Counted from the stretch's first letter, positions 1 to 8,956 are shown. The stretch: DNA of 38,745 nucleotides from an uncultured Rikenella sp. (GCA_947627885.1 CANQXP010000015.1:1-38745); one strand, 5' to 3'. The notes: generated from the letters alone by a model not told the origin. Numbers and translations: made by a program.

Positions 1-785
1 GCGCTCCCCATACGCTCGATCACCGTGTTGCGCCGCCGGAGCGCCCGCTCAGGGTTCCGCTTGGGGCTGTACCGGCTTGGGGCGTTCACCACGCCCACGA
101 GCATGGCCGCCTCTTCGGGAGCCAGCTCGGCGGGGGTTTTATTGAAGAAGGTGGCGGCGGCCGACTTGATGCCGTAAGCGTTGGAGCCATACTCGACGGT
201 GTTGAGGTACATGGCCACGATCTCCTCTTTGGTGTAGTTGTGTTCGAGCATCACGGCGGTGATCCACTCTTTGAGCTTGGCGATCACCAGTTTCCCGGCT
301 TTGACCAGGCCGGAACTGTTGGTGGTGTCGCGCGGATAGAGGTTCTTGGCCAACTGCTGGCTGATGGTCGACCCGCCGCCCTGCCCGCGGTCGCCCAATA
401 GCACGGTCTTGATCCCGACGCGGGCCAGGCCCTGAAAGTCGATACCGGAGTGGCTGTAAAAACGGGCGTCTTCGGTGGCGACGAGAGCGGCCACGAGGCT
501 GGGCGACAGGTCGCCGTAATCGACGTAGGAGCGGTTTTCGATGAAGAAGCTGCCGATATTCCTGCCGTCGGCGGAGATCACTTCGGTGGCGAGGTTGCTG
601 CGCGGATTTTCGAGCTCTTCGAAGGTGGGGAGCTTACCGAACGCCCCGAAGCCGATCAAAAGCAGCAACAGGCCGAGTATGGCTGCGGGCGCTACGACGA
701 CGCACCAGAATACGATGGTGATGCGCCGGTGATGGGCGGGGTCTTTGATGTAGTTCCGTATTTTGGCGAAGGTCTTGTTGGCCAT
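1..785 (-). CDS. mrcA: Penicillin-binding protein 1A, class A (5' part, runs off the window)
   Basis: Bifunctional peptidoglycan glycosyltransferase/transpeptidase anchored in the inner membrane; only the first 261 codons are inside the window. A short basic cytoplasmic segment is followed by one membrane helix (about residues 22-50). The GT51 transglycosylase domain then shows its signature motifs: EDARFYSHSG with catalytic E105, GGSTISQQ at about 137-144, and a third motif around KEWITAVMLEHNYTKEEI followed by YLNTVEYG. The transpeptidase domain would lie beyond base 1. The ATG (CAT at 783-785) gives the correct basic N-terminus and sits 23 bp downstream of a TAnnTTTG box. A palindromic repeat separates it from the ubiD remnant upstream. 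The GT51 assignment is certain from motifs; PBP1A rather than another class A type is by overall resemblance. Confidence 0.93.
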   Translation of the reverse strand, partial: MANKTFAKIRNYIKDPAHHRRITIVFWCVVVAPAAILGLLLLLIGFGAFGKLPTFEELENPRSNLATEVISADGRNIGSFFIENRSYVDYGDLSPSLVAALVATEDARFYSHSGIDFQGLARVGIKTVLLGDRGQGGGSTISQQLAKNLYPRDTTNSSGLVKAGKLVIAKLKEWITAVMLEHNYTKEEIVAMYLNTVEYGSNAYGIKSAAATFFNKTPAELAPEEAAMLVGVVNAPSRYSPKRNPERALRRRNTVIERMGS

Positions 786-808
786 GCGGTTACGTTTTTT
801 TACTGCCA

Positions 809-816
809 CAAAGGTA
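809..816 (-). promoter_or_regulatory. Bacteroidetes-type -7 box for the PBP1A gene
   Basis: The minus strand reads TACCTTTG, an exact match to TAnnTTTG, 23 bp upstream of the ATG. I see no good -33 TTTG at the usual spacing. The box lies between the start codon and the palindromic repeat, so the repeat may contribute the upstream promoter region. Confidence 0.55.
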
Positions 817-823
817 CGACTTT

Positions 824-1127
824 TTAACCGTCCGTTTATTCTGATACCTTTTTCATTGTATTTGAGGGTACTGTTCTCTTTGTGAACAAAGAGAACCAGA
901 AAAACTTTCGAGGATGCTGGCGCATCCTAAATCTATCACAGCCTCACTTTTGGCGCGGCGAATGGGGTTGGCCCGGAGGGCTTTAAACCCCATTCCGCCC
1001 GCCAAAATAGAAGGACTTCGGCAGACTAAGGAATAGCGTAGCTATCTGAAAGTTTCTTTGGTTCTTTCTTTTCAAAGAAAGAACGGTTGCCTCTAACCCA
1101 AAGAAAGGGTACAGAATAAACGTAGGA
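824..1127. repeat. Palindromic intergenic repeat, copy R1
   Basis: About 304 bp filling the gap between the ubiD remnant and the PBP1A gene. The ends are inverted (AACCGTCCGTTTATT on the left, AATAAACGTAGG on the right). Inside each end is an 11-bp perfect hairpin, at 873-896 and 1061-1084, with different sequence in the two. The centre (948-1007) folds into a long GC-rich hairpin whose arms contain AATGGGGTT and AACCCCATT. The left flank carries a GGATGC/GCATCC hairpin module followed by AAATCTATCACAGCC; the right flank carries TTCGGCAGACTAAGG. These modules recur, in either order, in the other copies. No credible coding sequence. Confidence 0.85.
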
Positions 1128-2845
1128 TTACAGTTTGGCAGTATGCGAACGCATGAGCGGCAGGTATTTGCGCGACGGCGATGGCAGCGGATCGCCACCC
1201 AAGCCATACTTCGCCCAGCGCGCGTCCACCGCCTCGATCACCTCCTCCGACATCGTCACCACATTCGGCCAGCCCCGCTCCACCTGTTCCGGTTTGAACC
1301 GCGCGTCCAGCCTCAGCACCCCCTCCGCCGACACCGACACATCCCGCACCGGATCCGCATTCCCCGCCGCCAGCCACACCAAGTCATCGAAATCCAGCCC
1401 CGCCGCCTTCACGAAATCATCCCAGACAACCTCGACAGGCACAGACTCCCGGTACGGCACCTCGCCCCCCTCCTCCGCCGTCTTGCGCGTCAGGTCGAGG
1501 CACAGCTTACCACCGAGTCCCATCTGCGGCGCCGAATGATCCAGCACATCCAGCACCCCCCGCGAGAACAGCGCGTCCCGCGCCGGGTCGAACCGGTGCA
1601 GCCGCTCCCGGATCACATCCGCATAGCCCTCTCCGGAAACCCCCTCGGCATCCTCCGCCGACAGCACGATCAGGAACTTGTTGAAACTCATCTGACCCGC
1701 GCCCCACAACGCATGGGCCACCTTCAAAGCCTGCCCCGCATAGCTCTTTTCGATCACGCAAACCGCGATATTGTGCGCCACCCCCGCCGGCGGCATCCAG
1801 AGATCCACCACCTCCGGCGCGATCGTGTAACGGATCGGGGCCAGGAAAATGCGCTCCGTCGCCAGCTGGATATAGGCGTCCTCCATCGGCGGAATGCCCA
1901 CCAGCGTCGCCGATGGAGGACGCGGTGCGTGATGCAGGTAATATGGAACCGCGGATAGAGGTCTTTCAGCGAGTAAAAGCCCGTGTGGTCGCCGAAATCG
2001 CCCTCCATGACCTTCGGCTCCGCCGGATCGACATAGCCCTCGATCACGAAATCGCAGTCGCCCGGCACCCGCAGGTCGTTGGTCAGGCACTTCACCAGCT
2101 CCACCGGCTTGCGCCGCAGGAAACCCGCCAGCATGTACTCGTCCAGCCCGTCCGGCAGCGGCGCCGTCGCGCAATAGGTGTACGCCGGGTCGCCCCCCAG
2201 GCAGACCGCCACCGGCATCCGCTCGCCCCGCCGCTGGTACTCCCGGTAGTGACGCTCGCCCGTCTTGTGCTTGTGCCAGTGCATCCCCGTCGTCCGCCCG
2301 TCGAAGACCTGCATCCGGTACATCCCCACGTTACGGCTGCCCGTCTGCGGATCGACGGTATGCACCAGTGGCAAAGTCACGAACCGTCCCCCATCGTAAG
2401 GCCAGCATTTCAGCACCGGCAGCTTCGACAAATCCGCCGCATCGCCCTTATGGATCACCTGCTGGCACTCGCCCCGCTTCGAAACGCTGCGCGGCATCCA
2501 CTCGCCGACCTCCTTGAGCAGCGGCAGCATCTTCAGCTTATCCATCAGCCCCGCCTTAGGCCGCACGGCATCGGTGAACAGGGACTCGATCCGCTCGCCG
2601 ATCTGCTCCAGCCGATCCACCCCCAGCGCCATACAGATCCGCCGCTGGGAACCGAGCATATTGGTCAGCACCGGAAATCCCGTCCCGGTGTTTTCGAACA
2701 GCAGGGCCTTACCCCCGCCGGGCTGCTTGGCCTGCCGGTCGGTCAGCTCGGCGATCTCCAATTCCGGGTCTACCGGGGCGGCGATCCGGATCAGTTCGCC
2801 CGCTTTTTCCAGCGCGGCGACATATTCCGCTAAATTTCTATACAT
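1128..2845 (-). pseudogene. ubiD: UbiD-family (prenylated-FMN) decarboxylase, disrupted by a frameshift
   Basis: UbiD enzymes are prFMN-dependent aromatic acid decarboxylases, typically acting on a 4-hydroxybenzoate-type quinone precursor. Two frames together give a full-length protein of about 573 codons: residues 1-308 from the ATG at 2845 ([43 protein letters not shown]), and the C-terminal half (ATLVGIPPMEDAYIQLATER through SPSRKYLPLMRSHTAKL) in another frame to the stop at 1128-1130. The break falls after THR (1922-1924). Families have about six residues between THR and ATLVG; here there are only 11 nt, so about 7 nt are missing. A perfect 16-bp inverted repeat (1876-1891 and 1908-1923) sits on the break. 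If not a sequence error, the gene is inactive or makes two fragments. The exact substrate cannot be told from sequence. Confidence 0.88.
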
Positions 2846-2864
2846 CTTCGGTACATTAATGGCT

Positions 2865-2872
2865 CAAAATTA
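2865..2872 (-). promoter_or_regulatory. -7 box for the ubiD gene, back to back with the cysS box
   Basis: The minus strand reads TAATTTTG (TAnnTTTG), 19 bp upstream of the ubiD ATG. It is separated by one base from the divergent cysS box, so the two promoters share one short AT-rich region. Confidence 0.5.
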
Positions 2873-2873
2873 A

Positions 2874-2881
2874 TAAATTTG
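2874..2881 (+). promoter_or_regulatory. -7 box for cysS
   Basis: TAAATTTG matches TAnnTTTG, 30 bp upstream of the chosen cysS ATG. It covers the alternative TTG at 2879, which makes that upstream start unlikely. Confidence 0.55.
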
Positions 2882-2911
2882 CAAAATGCACTTAACCCTA
2901 AGAGCAAGAAT

Positions 2912-4405
2912 ATGGCCAAACCGATCCATCTCTATAACACGCTGACCCGACGCAAGGAGGAGTTCGAACCGCTGCACGCCCCGGCCGTGGGGATGTACGT
3001 GTGCGGGCCGACGGTCTACGGGGATCCGCATCTGGGACATGTACGACCGGCGGTGACGTTCGACCTGCTGTTCCGCCTGCTGCGGTACGAGGGGTACAAA
3101 GTGCGTTACGTGCGGAACATCACGGACGTGGGGCATCTGGAGAACGACGCGGACAGCGGCGAGGACAAGATCGCCAGGAAAGCGCGGCTGGAACAGCTGG
3201 AGCCGATGGAGATCGCGCAGTACTACACCAACCGATACCACGAATTTATGGACAGGCTGGGGGTGCTCCGGCCGTCGATCGAGCCGCACGCATCGGGGCA
3301 TATCATCGAACAGATCGAGATGACTAAGGCGATTTTGGAGGCGGGGTATGCTTATGTCAGCAACGGGTCGGTCTATTTCGATGTGCAGAAATATGTTTCC
3401 GATGGGCATAATTACGGGATTTTGAGCGGACGGAACCTGGACGATATGCAGTCTGGGGGGCGGTCGGAGGATTTCGGGAACGAAAAGCGGTTCCCGGCGG
3501 ATTTCGCTTTGTGGAAAAAGGCTTCGCCGGAGCATATCATGCGGTGGCCATCGCCGTGGAGCGAGGGTTTTCCGGGATGGCACCTCGAATGTTCGGCGAT
3601 GAGCGCGAAGTATTTGGGGGAGACGTTCGACATTCACGGCGGGGGGATGGACTTGATGTTCCCGCACCACGAGTGCGAGATCGCACAGTCCACGGCGGCG
3701 CAGGGCCATGCCTCGGCGCGCTACTGGGTGCACAACAACATGGTGACCATCGGGGGACAGAAGATGGGCAAGTCGCTGGGGAATTTCATTACGCTGGAGC
3801 AGTTCTTCACGGGAGATCATGCGTTGTTGTCGCAAGCCTATGCGCCGATGGTGATCCGGTTCTTTATCTTGCAGGCGCATTATCGTTCGACGCTGGATTT
3901 CAGCGACGAGGCGTTGCAGGCGGCGGAGAAGGGGCTGGAACGGCTGACGCGGGCGTGGAATCTCTTGACTTCGGGGCGGTTGACGCCTGCATCTGCCTCT
4001 ACGATACCGTCGCCGGCATCTTTGCTCGCGGAGTGCGAGGAGGCGTTGTGCGACGACCTGAACAGCCCGGTGGCGATCGCGAAGCTGTTCGACTGGGTAC
4101 GGCATGTGAATGCCCTGAACGACGGTACGCTATCCGCCACGGCGGAGGATATACAAACTCTACGGGATACGTTCGACCGTATTCTGGGTGATTTGTTGGG
4201 TCTTTCACCTTCGGTAGCCGGTGAAACTGCTTCAACGGGTAGTGACAACAGGCTGGGCGGGGTGGTCGACATGGTGCTCGAGGTGCGGCAACAGGCCAAG
4301 GCGGCCAAGGACTGGGCGACGTCGGACCTGATCCGCGACCGGCTGGCGGCGCTGGGAATACGGGTCAAGGACCGCAAGGACGGCGCGGACTGGGAACTGG
4401 ATTAA
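2912..4405 (+). CDS. cysS: Cysteinyl-tRNA synthetase
   Basis: Charges tRNA-Cys with cysteine (class I synthetase, cytoplasm). 497 residues, near the family norm. The zinc-binding [10 protein letters not shown] with C31 is followed by the HIGH-type motif HLGH at 40-43; the other zinc ligands are in WHLECSAMS and HHECE, and the KMSKS-type loop is KMGKSLGN beginning at K284. The open frame extends upstream to a TTG at 2879, but that codon lies inside the -7 box and the homologous start is MAKPIHLYN, so I use the ATG at 2912. The AUG sits about 25 nt into the predicted transcript. ilvE follows on the same strand after an 81-bp gap holding a miniature copy of the intergenic repeat. Confidence 0.97.
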   Translation: MAKPIHLYNTLTRRKEEFEPLHAPAVGMYVCGPTVYGDPHLGHVRPAVTFDLLFRLLRYEGYKVRYVRNITDVGHLENDADSGEDKIARKARLEQLEPMEIAQYYTNRYHEFMDRLGVLRPSIEPHASGHIIEQIEMTKAILEAGYAYVSNGSVYFDVQKYVSDGHNYGILSGRNLDDMQSGGRSEDFGNEKRFPADFALWKKASPEHIMRWPSPWSEGFPGWHLECSAMSAKYLGETFDIHGGGMDLMFPHHECEIAQSTAAQGHASARYWVHNNMVTIGGQKMGKSLGNFITLEQFFTGDHALLSQAYAPMVIRFFILQAHYRSTLDFSDEALQAAEKGLERLTRAWNLLTSGRLTPASASTIPSPASLLAECEEALCDDLNSPVAIAKLFDWVRHVNALNDGTLSATAEDIQTLRDTFDRILGDLLGLSPSVAGETASTGSDNRLGGVVDMVLEVRQQAKAAKDWATSDLIRDRLAALGIRVKDRKDGADWELD

Positions 4406-4420
4406 CCTTTTTTGAATTAT

Positions 4421-4470
4421 AACCGTTCGTTTATTCGCTACCCCTGGAGGGTAGTAATTAAACGAACGAA
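4421..4470. repeat. Miniature copy of the palindromic intergenic repeat (ends only)
   Basis: A 50-bp inverted repeat between cysS and ilvE. AACCGTTCGTTTATT on the left mirrors AATTAAACGAACGAAT on the right, with TACCCCTGGAGGGTA between them. It holds the two ends of the long repeats with the roughly 230-bp middle absent. Its left half matches the left end of R5 (TACCCTATGGAGGGTA) and its right half matches the right end of R6 (GGGTAGTAATAAAC). Confidence 0.75.
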
Positions 4471-4486
4471 TAAAAAACAAACGATT

Positions 4487-5524
4487 ATGAGACCAGAAGA
4501 TATAGACTGGGACAACCTGAAATTCGGGTACACCCGGACCCCCGTGAACGTGCGCTGTTATTGGCGCGACGGGGCGTGGGGGCCCATCGAGGAGCACACC
4601 GAAGAGACCGTCACCATGCACATGGCCGCCACGGCGCTGCATTACGGGCAGACCGCCTTCGAAGGGCTGAAAGCGTTCCGCTGCAAAGACGGCAAAGTGC
4701 GGATCTTCCGCATGGACGAGAATGCGAAGCGCATGCAAAGTTCCGCCGCATACCTTCAGATGGCGGTGCCCAGCGTGGAGCTGTTCTGCGAAATGGTCAC
4801 CAAAGTGGTGAGCGACAACAAAGACTACATTCCGGCCTACGAGACCGGCGGATCGCTCTATATCCGGCCCGTGATCGTCGGCTCCGGGGCGCAGCTGGGC
4901 GTCAAGCCCGCGGAGGAGACCCTGCTGCTGATGTTCGTCAGCCCGGTGGGGCCGTACTACAGCGGCGGGATGAAAGGGATCAGCGCCATCGTCGACCGCA
5001 CGCACGACCGGGCGGCGCCGTTCGGAACCGGGCACACCAAAGCGGGCGGCAACTACGGGGCGAGCCTCACCTCCGCGATGGAAGGGCATGAAAAGGGTTA
5101 CGACAGCGTACTCTACCTCGACCCCGCGCACCACCGCTACATCGACGAGTGCGGGGCCGCGAACTTTTTCGGGATACGTGTGGACAATGCCGGAAAGGCT
5201 CACTACATTACGCCTGACTCGCACTCGATCCTGCCGTCGATCACCAACAAGAGCCTGAAACAGATCGCCGAAGACTTCGGGATGGAGGTCGAAGCGCGGC
5301 ACGTGGAGCTCGACGAGTTGAATACCTTCAGCGAGGCGGGCTGCTGCGGCACGGCGGCGGTCATCACGCCCGTTTCGACCATTTACGACCCGCAGGACGG
5401 TAAGACCTACGATTTCGGGAAAGGGGTCGGGCCGTGGACGCAGAAGCTGTACGACGAACTGGTGGGCATCCAGCGCGGCGAAGCGGCGGATCGGCACGGA
5501 TGGAACACGGTGCTGGACTTATAG
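4487..5524 (+). CDS. ilvE: Branched-chain amino acid aminotransferase
   Basis: PLP enzyme of fold type IV that interconverts leucine, isoleucine and valine with their 2-oxo acids using glutamate/2-oxoglutarate. 345 residues from the ATG at 4487, the usual length of the 350-residue subgroup. Visible signatures are YGQTAFEGLKAF, the PLP-lysine motif GTGHTKAGGNYGASL with K185, and ECGAANFFG further on. The open frame extends 25 codons upstream through the miniature repeat (starting MNYNRSFIRYPW); that part is repeat-derived and non-homologous, so the ATG at 4487 is preferred. The gene ends opposite proB, with a shared terminator between. Confidence 0.95.
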   Translation: MRPEDIDWDNLKFGYTRTPVNVRCYWRDGAWGPIEEHTEETVTMHMAATALHYGQTAFEGLKAFRCKDGKVRIFRMDENAKRMQSSAAYLQMAVPSVELFCEMVTKVVSDNKDYIPAYETGGSLYIRPVIVGSGAQLGVKPAEETLLLMFVSPVGPYYSGGMKGISAIVDRTHDRAAPFGTGHTKAGGNYGASLTSAMEGHEKGYDSVLYLDPAHHRYIDECGAANFFGIRVDNAGKAHYITPDSHSILPSITNKSLKQIAEDFGMEVEARHVELDELNTFSEAGCCGTAAVITPVSTIYDPQDGKTYDFGKGVGPWTQKLYDELVGIQRGEAADRHGWNTVLDL

Positions 5525-5549
5525 CCGGTATAGACCGGTAAAAGCACAA

Positions 5550-5580
5550 GAGGGCGACACATTACGTGCCGCCCTCCTGT
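5550..5580. terminator. Bidirectional terminator between ilvE and proB
   Basis: GAGGGCG (5550-5556) pairs with CGCCCTC (5570-5576); beyond one A-C mismatch four more pairs extend the stem. It sits between convergent genes and is followed by TGTTTAT on the plus strand, so it can serve both. Confidence 0.6.
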
Positions 5581-5602
5581 TTATATGTCCGAACCTGAAC
5601 GA

Positions 5603-6700
5603 TTACAAATCGAGGTACATATAGTCGTAATGCACCACCGGCCGACCCCCGTGCGTCCCCGCCAACGCCGCGACCGCCTCGTTGTCCGCCGTCACTAGTC
5701 CTACGCCGATCTGCCTGCCATCCGGCGCCACCAACCGCACGATATCCCCTTCGTCGAACTCCCCCTCCGCCGACACGACTCCCACCGGTAACAGGCTCGT
5801 CGCCTCGCGCCCCAAAAGGGCCTCAACCGCCCCGTCGTTCAGGTGCAATATCCCCTTGGCAAAGCTCTCCGAGTGGGCGATCCACCGCTTCACGCTCGAC
5901 GGCGCCTTTTCGCTCGGCACAAAGCGGGTGCACACCACATCCGCCCGCGCCTGGGACGGCCCCAGCAAAAGCGACGGCAGGATATCGTCCCGCTTCCCGT
6001 TGGCGATAATGACCTCCACCCCTTCGGAAGCCACCTTCCGCGCAATATTGGTCTTGGTCAGCATCCCTCCGCGCCCGAATTGCGACTTCCCGCTCTGGAT
6101 ATACTGCTCCAACGACGCATGGGCCTCCACACTTCGGATCACCGCCGAGCCCGGACACGACGGATTGCCGTCGTAAATGCCGTCGATATTGCTCAAAATA
6201 ATCAGCGCCTCGGCATCCATCATCGTGGCGATCAGTCCCGACAGCTCATCGTTATCGGTGAACATCAGCTCCGTAATGGAAACCGCGTCGTTCTCGTTGA
6301 CGATCGGCACCACCCCGGCCGCCAGCATAATGCCGATGCAGTTTTTCTGGTTCAGGTAGAGGTTGCGGCTGCCGAAATTGTCCTTCGTGGTCAGCACCTG
6401 CCCGCAGGCGATCCCGTAGCCCCGGAACAGGTCGTAATAGCGGTTGATAAGCTTCGCCTGTCCCACGGCCGAGTAGAGCTGCCGCGACGACACGTCGTCC
6501 AGCTTCAGCCCCGTCCCCAGCTCGCTGCGCCCGGACGCCACCGCCCCGGACGAGATGAGAATCACCTCGATCCCCGCCCGTCGCAAGGCCACCATTTGGT
6601 CCACCAGCGCGGACATCCGCGTCACGTCCAGCGTGCCGTCGTCCCGCGTCAGCACATTGCTGCCCACTTTGACAGCCACCCGCTTATAAGTCTCCGTCAT
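5603..6700 (-). CDS. proB: Glutamate 5-kinase with C-terminal PUA domain
   Basis: Phosphorylates glutamate to glutamyl 5-phosphate, the first and feedback-inhibited step of proline synthesis. 365 residues, the length of the two-domain form. The amino-acid kinase domain begins VAVKVGSNVLTRDDG and has ISSGAVASG, VPIVNENDAVS and FGRGGMLTK; the last 80 or so residues form the PUA domain. No proA is visible. The gene is last in a run of three, starting 3 bp after lpxH ends, so co-transcription is very likely although the pathways are unrelated. Confidence 0.95.
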   Translation of the reverse strand: MTETYKRVAVKVGSNVLTRDDGTLDVTRMSALVDQMVALRRAGIEVILISSGAVASGRSELGTGLKLDDVSSRQLYSAVGQAKLINRYYDLFRGYGIACGQVLTTKDNFGSRNLYLNQKNCIGIMLAAGVVPIVNENDAVSITELMFTDNDELSGLIATMMDAEALIILSNIDGIYDGNPSCPGSAVIRSVEAHASLEQYIQSGKSQFGRGGMLTKTNIARKVASEGVEVIIANGKRDDILPSLLLGPSQARADVVCTRFVPSEKAPSSVKRWIAHSESFAKGILHLNDGAVEALLGREATSLLPVGVVSAEGEFDEGDIVRLVAPDGRQIGVGLVTADNEAVAALAGTHGGRPVVHYDYMYLDL

Positions 6701-6703
6701 ACG

Positions 6704-7456
6704 CTAAAATTCGATCAGTTCCATCCCTTTGCCATCCGCCGCCAGCCGCCCGTAAAACGGCCGCTCGATCCACTCGCCGAGTATCACCACGTTGCTGCGG
6801 TCGCTGAGCCGGTGCACCACCGGCGTATGGATGTGGCCGCAAACCAGGTAGGAGGTCTCCGGATGTTCGGCGATATAGACCCGCGCGAACCGCACGACTG
6901 GCTCCTCCTCGCCCCGGAACTCGTGCGCCACCCCCTCCTTGCGCCCGTGCCGGTTGTGCGACGACCACCAATGGCCGAACCGCATCATCACGTTCGGATG
7001 CAGGACGGCCGAAAAAAAGCGCTTCAAAAAGCCGCTGTGGAAGATTCGCCGCAGCAGGGAGTATTTCCAGTCGCCGGTCTTCCCCAGCCCGTCGCCGTGG
7101 GCGATAAAAACAGTCTCCCCATGCAGTTCGAACACCTCCGGGGCCGTATGCACGGTCATGCCGATCTCTTTTTCGAAGTAGTCGCGTATCCAGAGGTCGT
7201 GGTTCCCGGTAAAGAAGTGCACGGGGATACCCCGGTCGCAGAATTCCGCCAGTTTGCCCAGCGTCCGGACGAAGCCTTTCGGAACGACCCGCTTGTACTC
7301 GAACCAGAAATCAAAGATATCCCCCACGAGGAACAGCCCCTCGCAATCACCTTCGACCGCGTCGAGCCACGCCACAAAGCGCCGCTCCCGCCCGCGCGGA
7401 TCGGCGCCGTTGTAGGCAAGCCCCAAATGTACGTCCGATGCGAAATAATAAGCCAT
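6704..7456 (-). CDS. lpxH: UDP-2,3-diacylglucosamine diphosphatase
   Basis: Hydrolyses UDP-2,3-diacylglucosamine to lipid X in lipid A synthesis, at the cytoplasmic face of the inner membrane. 250 residues. The calcineurin-like metallophosphatase motifs occur in order: DVHLG near the N-terminus, GDIFDFW, GNHD, HGDG and GHIHTP, giving the two-metal site. The middle gene of a three-gene run, 17 bp after the upstream lipoprotein and 3 bp before proB. Confidence 0.93.
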   Translation of the reverse strand: MAYYFASDVHLGLAYNGADPRGRERRFVAWLDAVEGDCEGLFLVGDIFDFWFEYKRVVPKGFVRTLGKLAEFCDRGIPVHFFTGNHDLWIRDYFEKEIGMTVHTAPEVFELHGETVFIAHGDGLGKTGDWKYSLLRRIFHSGFLKRFFSAVLHPNVMMRFGHWWSSHNRHGRKEGVAHEFRGEEEPVVRFARVYIAEHPETSYLVCGHIHTPVVHRLSDRSNVVILGEWIERPFYGRLAADGKGMELIEF

Positions 7457-7473
7457 CTCCCCGCAGAAATCGG

Positions 7474-8535
7474 TTATAAAAGCTCCGCCACGGCGGCTTC
7501 GATATCCGACGGCGCCAGGTTATGCCGCACGATGTTCCCTTCGCGGTCGATCAGGAAGCTGGCCGGGATCTTCTGAACATTGTAGAGCTTCACCGCGGGC
7601 GACTCGGCGCCGCGCAGGTCGCACACCGAGATCCACGGCAGCCGCTGTTCCGAAACGTTCCCGATCCACCGCGCTTTGTTCATGTCCAGCGACACCTGGT
7701 AAACTTCGAAACCCTGCGCCGCATGCCTGTCGTACACTTCGACCAGTTCCCGGTTCAGGATTTTCAGTTCCGGCAGGTCGGTGGCCGTGAACGACAGCAG
7801 GACGACCTTTCCTTTCAGGCCGGAGAGCTTTTGCCGTTTGCCCAGCACGTCGGGCATGTCCAGTTCCGGGAAGGTGACTACGTTGTCCATATTCTCGGCG
7901 ACCAGCCGCCCGGCCGCGGCCACGTTCGCGAAGCTCTGCACGTCGGCGGCCAGCGCCTGCGCGTAGGGCGATCCGGGGTAACGGCTGCCGAGCGAGTCGC
8001 TGACCATCCCGAAATAGACTACATCGGCAGCGTCGTCCGCGAAAACGAACGAGCCGTCCGCAGCGGTTTGGTAAAGCGGTACGATGGCGGCCAGCGATCC
8101 GGCATGCCGCGAGAGAAACGCCGCCGCAGCCTGTTTCCGGGCGATGGGATCGGCCTGTTCCAGTATGCCGTTGGCTTCCTGCACCAAGGCGGAGCCTTCG
8201 GAGCCGGTCACGGTATAGTCGCGTGCGGTGCTGTCAACGACCCGCACCACGATCTTTTCGGCCGCATCGGCGAGCAGGGGCACGCCGCCCCCGCCGGCGA
8301 TACGCAGGGTGTAGAATTCCGGCACGCCGGGCTTCTGCTCGATAAAGATATTGAAGTTACCCTTCCGGTCGGTCTTCACCGAATCGACAAAGCGGGCGCC
8401 GGCGGGTAAAACGCGTTCCACGACGATGGTTTTCCCGCCGCCTCCCTGTGCGATGTCGCCGCGGATAGTCACGCCGCTGCCGGAGCATCCGGCGAGCAGG
8501 GCCGCCGCCCCCAAAAGAGTAGCTATGTGTTTCAT
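7474..8535 (-). CDS. Thioredoxin-fold lipoprotein without catalytic cysteines (TlpA/DUF4369-like)
   Basis: A lipoprotein of 353 residues: signal peptide with lipobox LLAGC (C17), an N-terminal beta-rich region resembling DUF4369 (about 20-110), a helical middle, and a C-terminal AhpC/TSA or TlpA-like thioredoxin fold (about 210-353, GKVVLLSFTATDLPELKI to IPASFLIDREGNIV). Where active relatives have WCxxC, this protein has TATDLPEL, with no cysteine. The cis-proline region (KIPASFLID) and overall fold are kept. I infer a binding or structural role rather than disulfide exchange. It leads a probable operon with lpxH and proB, from a promoter at 8569-8576. Confidence 0.82.
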   Translation of the reverse strand: MKHIATLLGAAALLAGCSGSGVTIRGDIAQGGGGKTIVVERVLPAGARFVDSVKTDRKGNFNIFIEQKPGVPEFYTLRIAGGGGVPLLADAAEKIVVRVVDSTARDYTVTGSEGSALVQEANGILEQADPIARKQAAAAFLSRHAGSLAAIVPLYQTAADGSFVFADDAADVVYFGMVSDSLGSRYPGSPYAQALAADVQSFANVAAAGRLVAENMDNVVTFPELDMPDVLGKRQKLSGLKGKVVLLSFTATDLPELKILNRELVEVYDRHAAQGFEVYQVSLDMNKARWIGNVSEQRLPWISVCDLRGAESPAVKLYNVQKIPASFLIDREGNIVRHNLAPSDIEAAVAELL

Positions 8536-8568
8536 ACGTTTTTTCGCTATTGATGTGATGTCCGGTTA

Positions 8569-8576
8569 CAAATATA
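8569..8576 (-). promoter_or_regulatory. -7 box for the lipoprotein-lpxH-proB operon
   Basis: The minus strand reads TATATTTG (TAnnTTTG), 33 bp upstream of the ATG at 8535. It lies in the short gap after the DUF486 gene, so the three downstream genes have their own promoter. Confidence 0.6.
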
Positions 8577-8596
8577 ACCTTTTCCGCCGGGGTTCC

Positions 8597-8956
8597 TTAT
8601 TTTTTGAACATAAAATAGACGGCGAGCACGAGGAACATGGCGCCGAACAGGTGGTTGAGCCGCAGGGCTTCGGTCTTGAAAAAGAGGGTGGTGAACACGG
8701 CGAACACGAGCAGGGTGACTACTTCCTGTATCACTTTGAGCTGCAGGAGGCTGAAGGGGCCTCCGGTGCCTTCGAACCCAAGCCGGTTGGCGGGGATCAT
8801 AAAGCTGTATTCGAACAGGGCGATGCTCCAGCTGACGAGTATAATCCCCCACAGGGGCATGCCCTGGAAAAACCTGAACCGCAGCTGGCCGTACCAGGCC
8901 AGGGTCATGAATGTGTTGGATACGACCAACAACAAAACGGCATATATTCCTTTCAT
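8597..8956 (-). CDS. Small four-helix membrane protein, DUF486 (DMT-like) family
   Basis: 119 residues with four hydrophobic helices (MKGIYAVLLLVVSNTFMTLA, then IILVSWSIALFEYSF, a third around VVTLLVFAVFTTLFF, and a last around FGAMFLVLAVYFMF). The sequence matches the DUF486 family, a half-size relative of drug/metabolite transporters that presumably works as a dimer; the substrate is unknown. The frame is open well upstream into the repeat, but the homologous start is MKGIYAV at 8956. A divergent repeat copy (R2) lies directly upstream and separates it from hemW. Confidence 0.85.
   Translation of the reverse strand: MKGIYAVLLLVVSNTFMTLAWYGQLRFRFFQGMPLWGIILVSWSIALFEYSFMIPANRLGFEGTGGPFSLLQLKVIQEVVTLLVFAVFTTLFFKTEALRLNHLFGAMFLVLAVYFMFKK

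Noticed and set aside
1143-1958. Long plus-strand frame opposite the ubiD gene
   Set aside because: Its translation is Arg- and His-rich without known motifs, while the minus strand gives a clear UbiD protein. It is an antisense shadow; similar long frames occur opposite most high-GC genes here.
1754-2845. Reading the N-terminal ubiD frame as an intact 363-residue protein
   Set aside because: After residue 308 the frame turns into Arg- and Trp-rich nonsense while the conserved C-terminal half continues in another frame. A programmed frameshift is unlikely since no slippery site is visible and about 7 conserved bases are missing.
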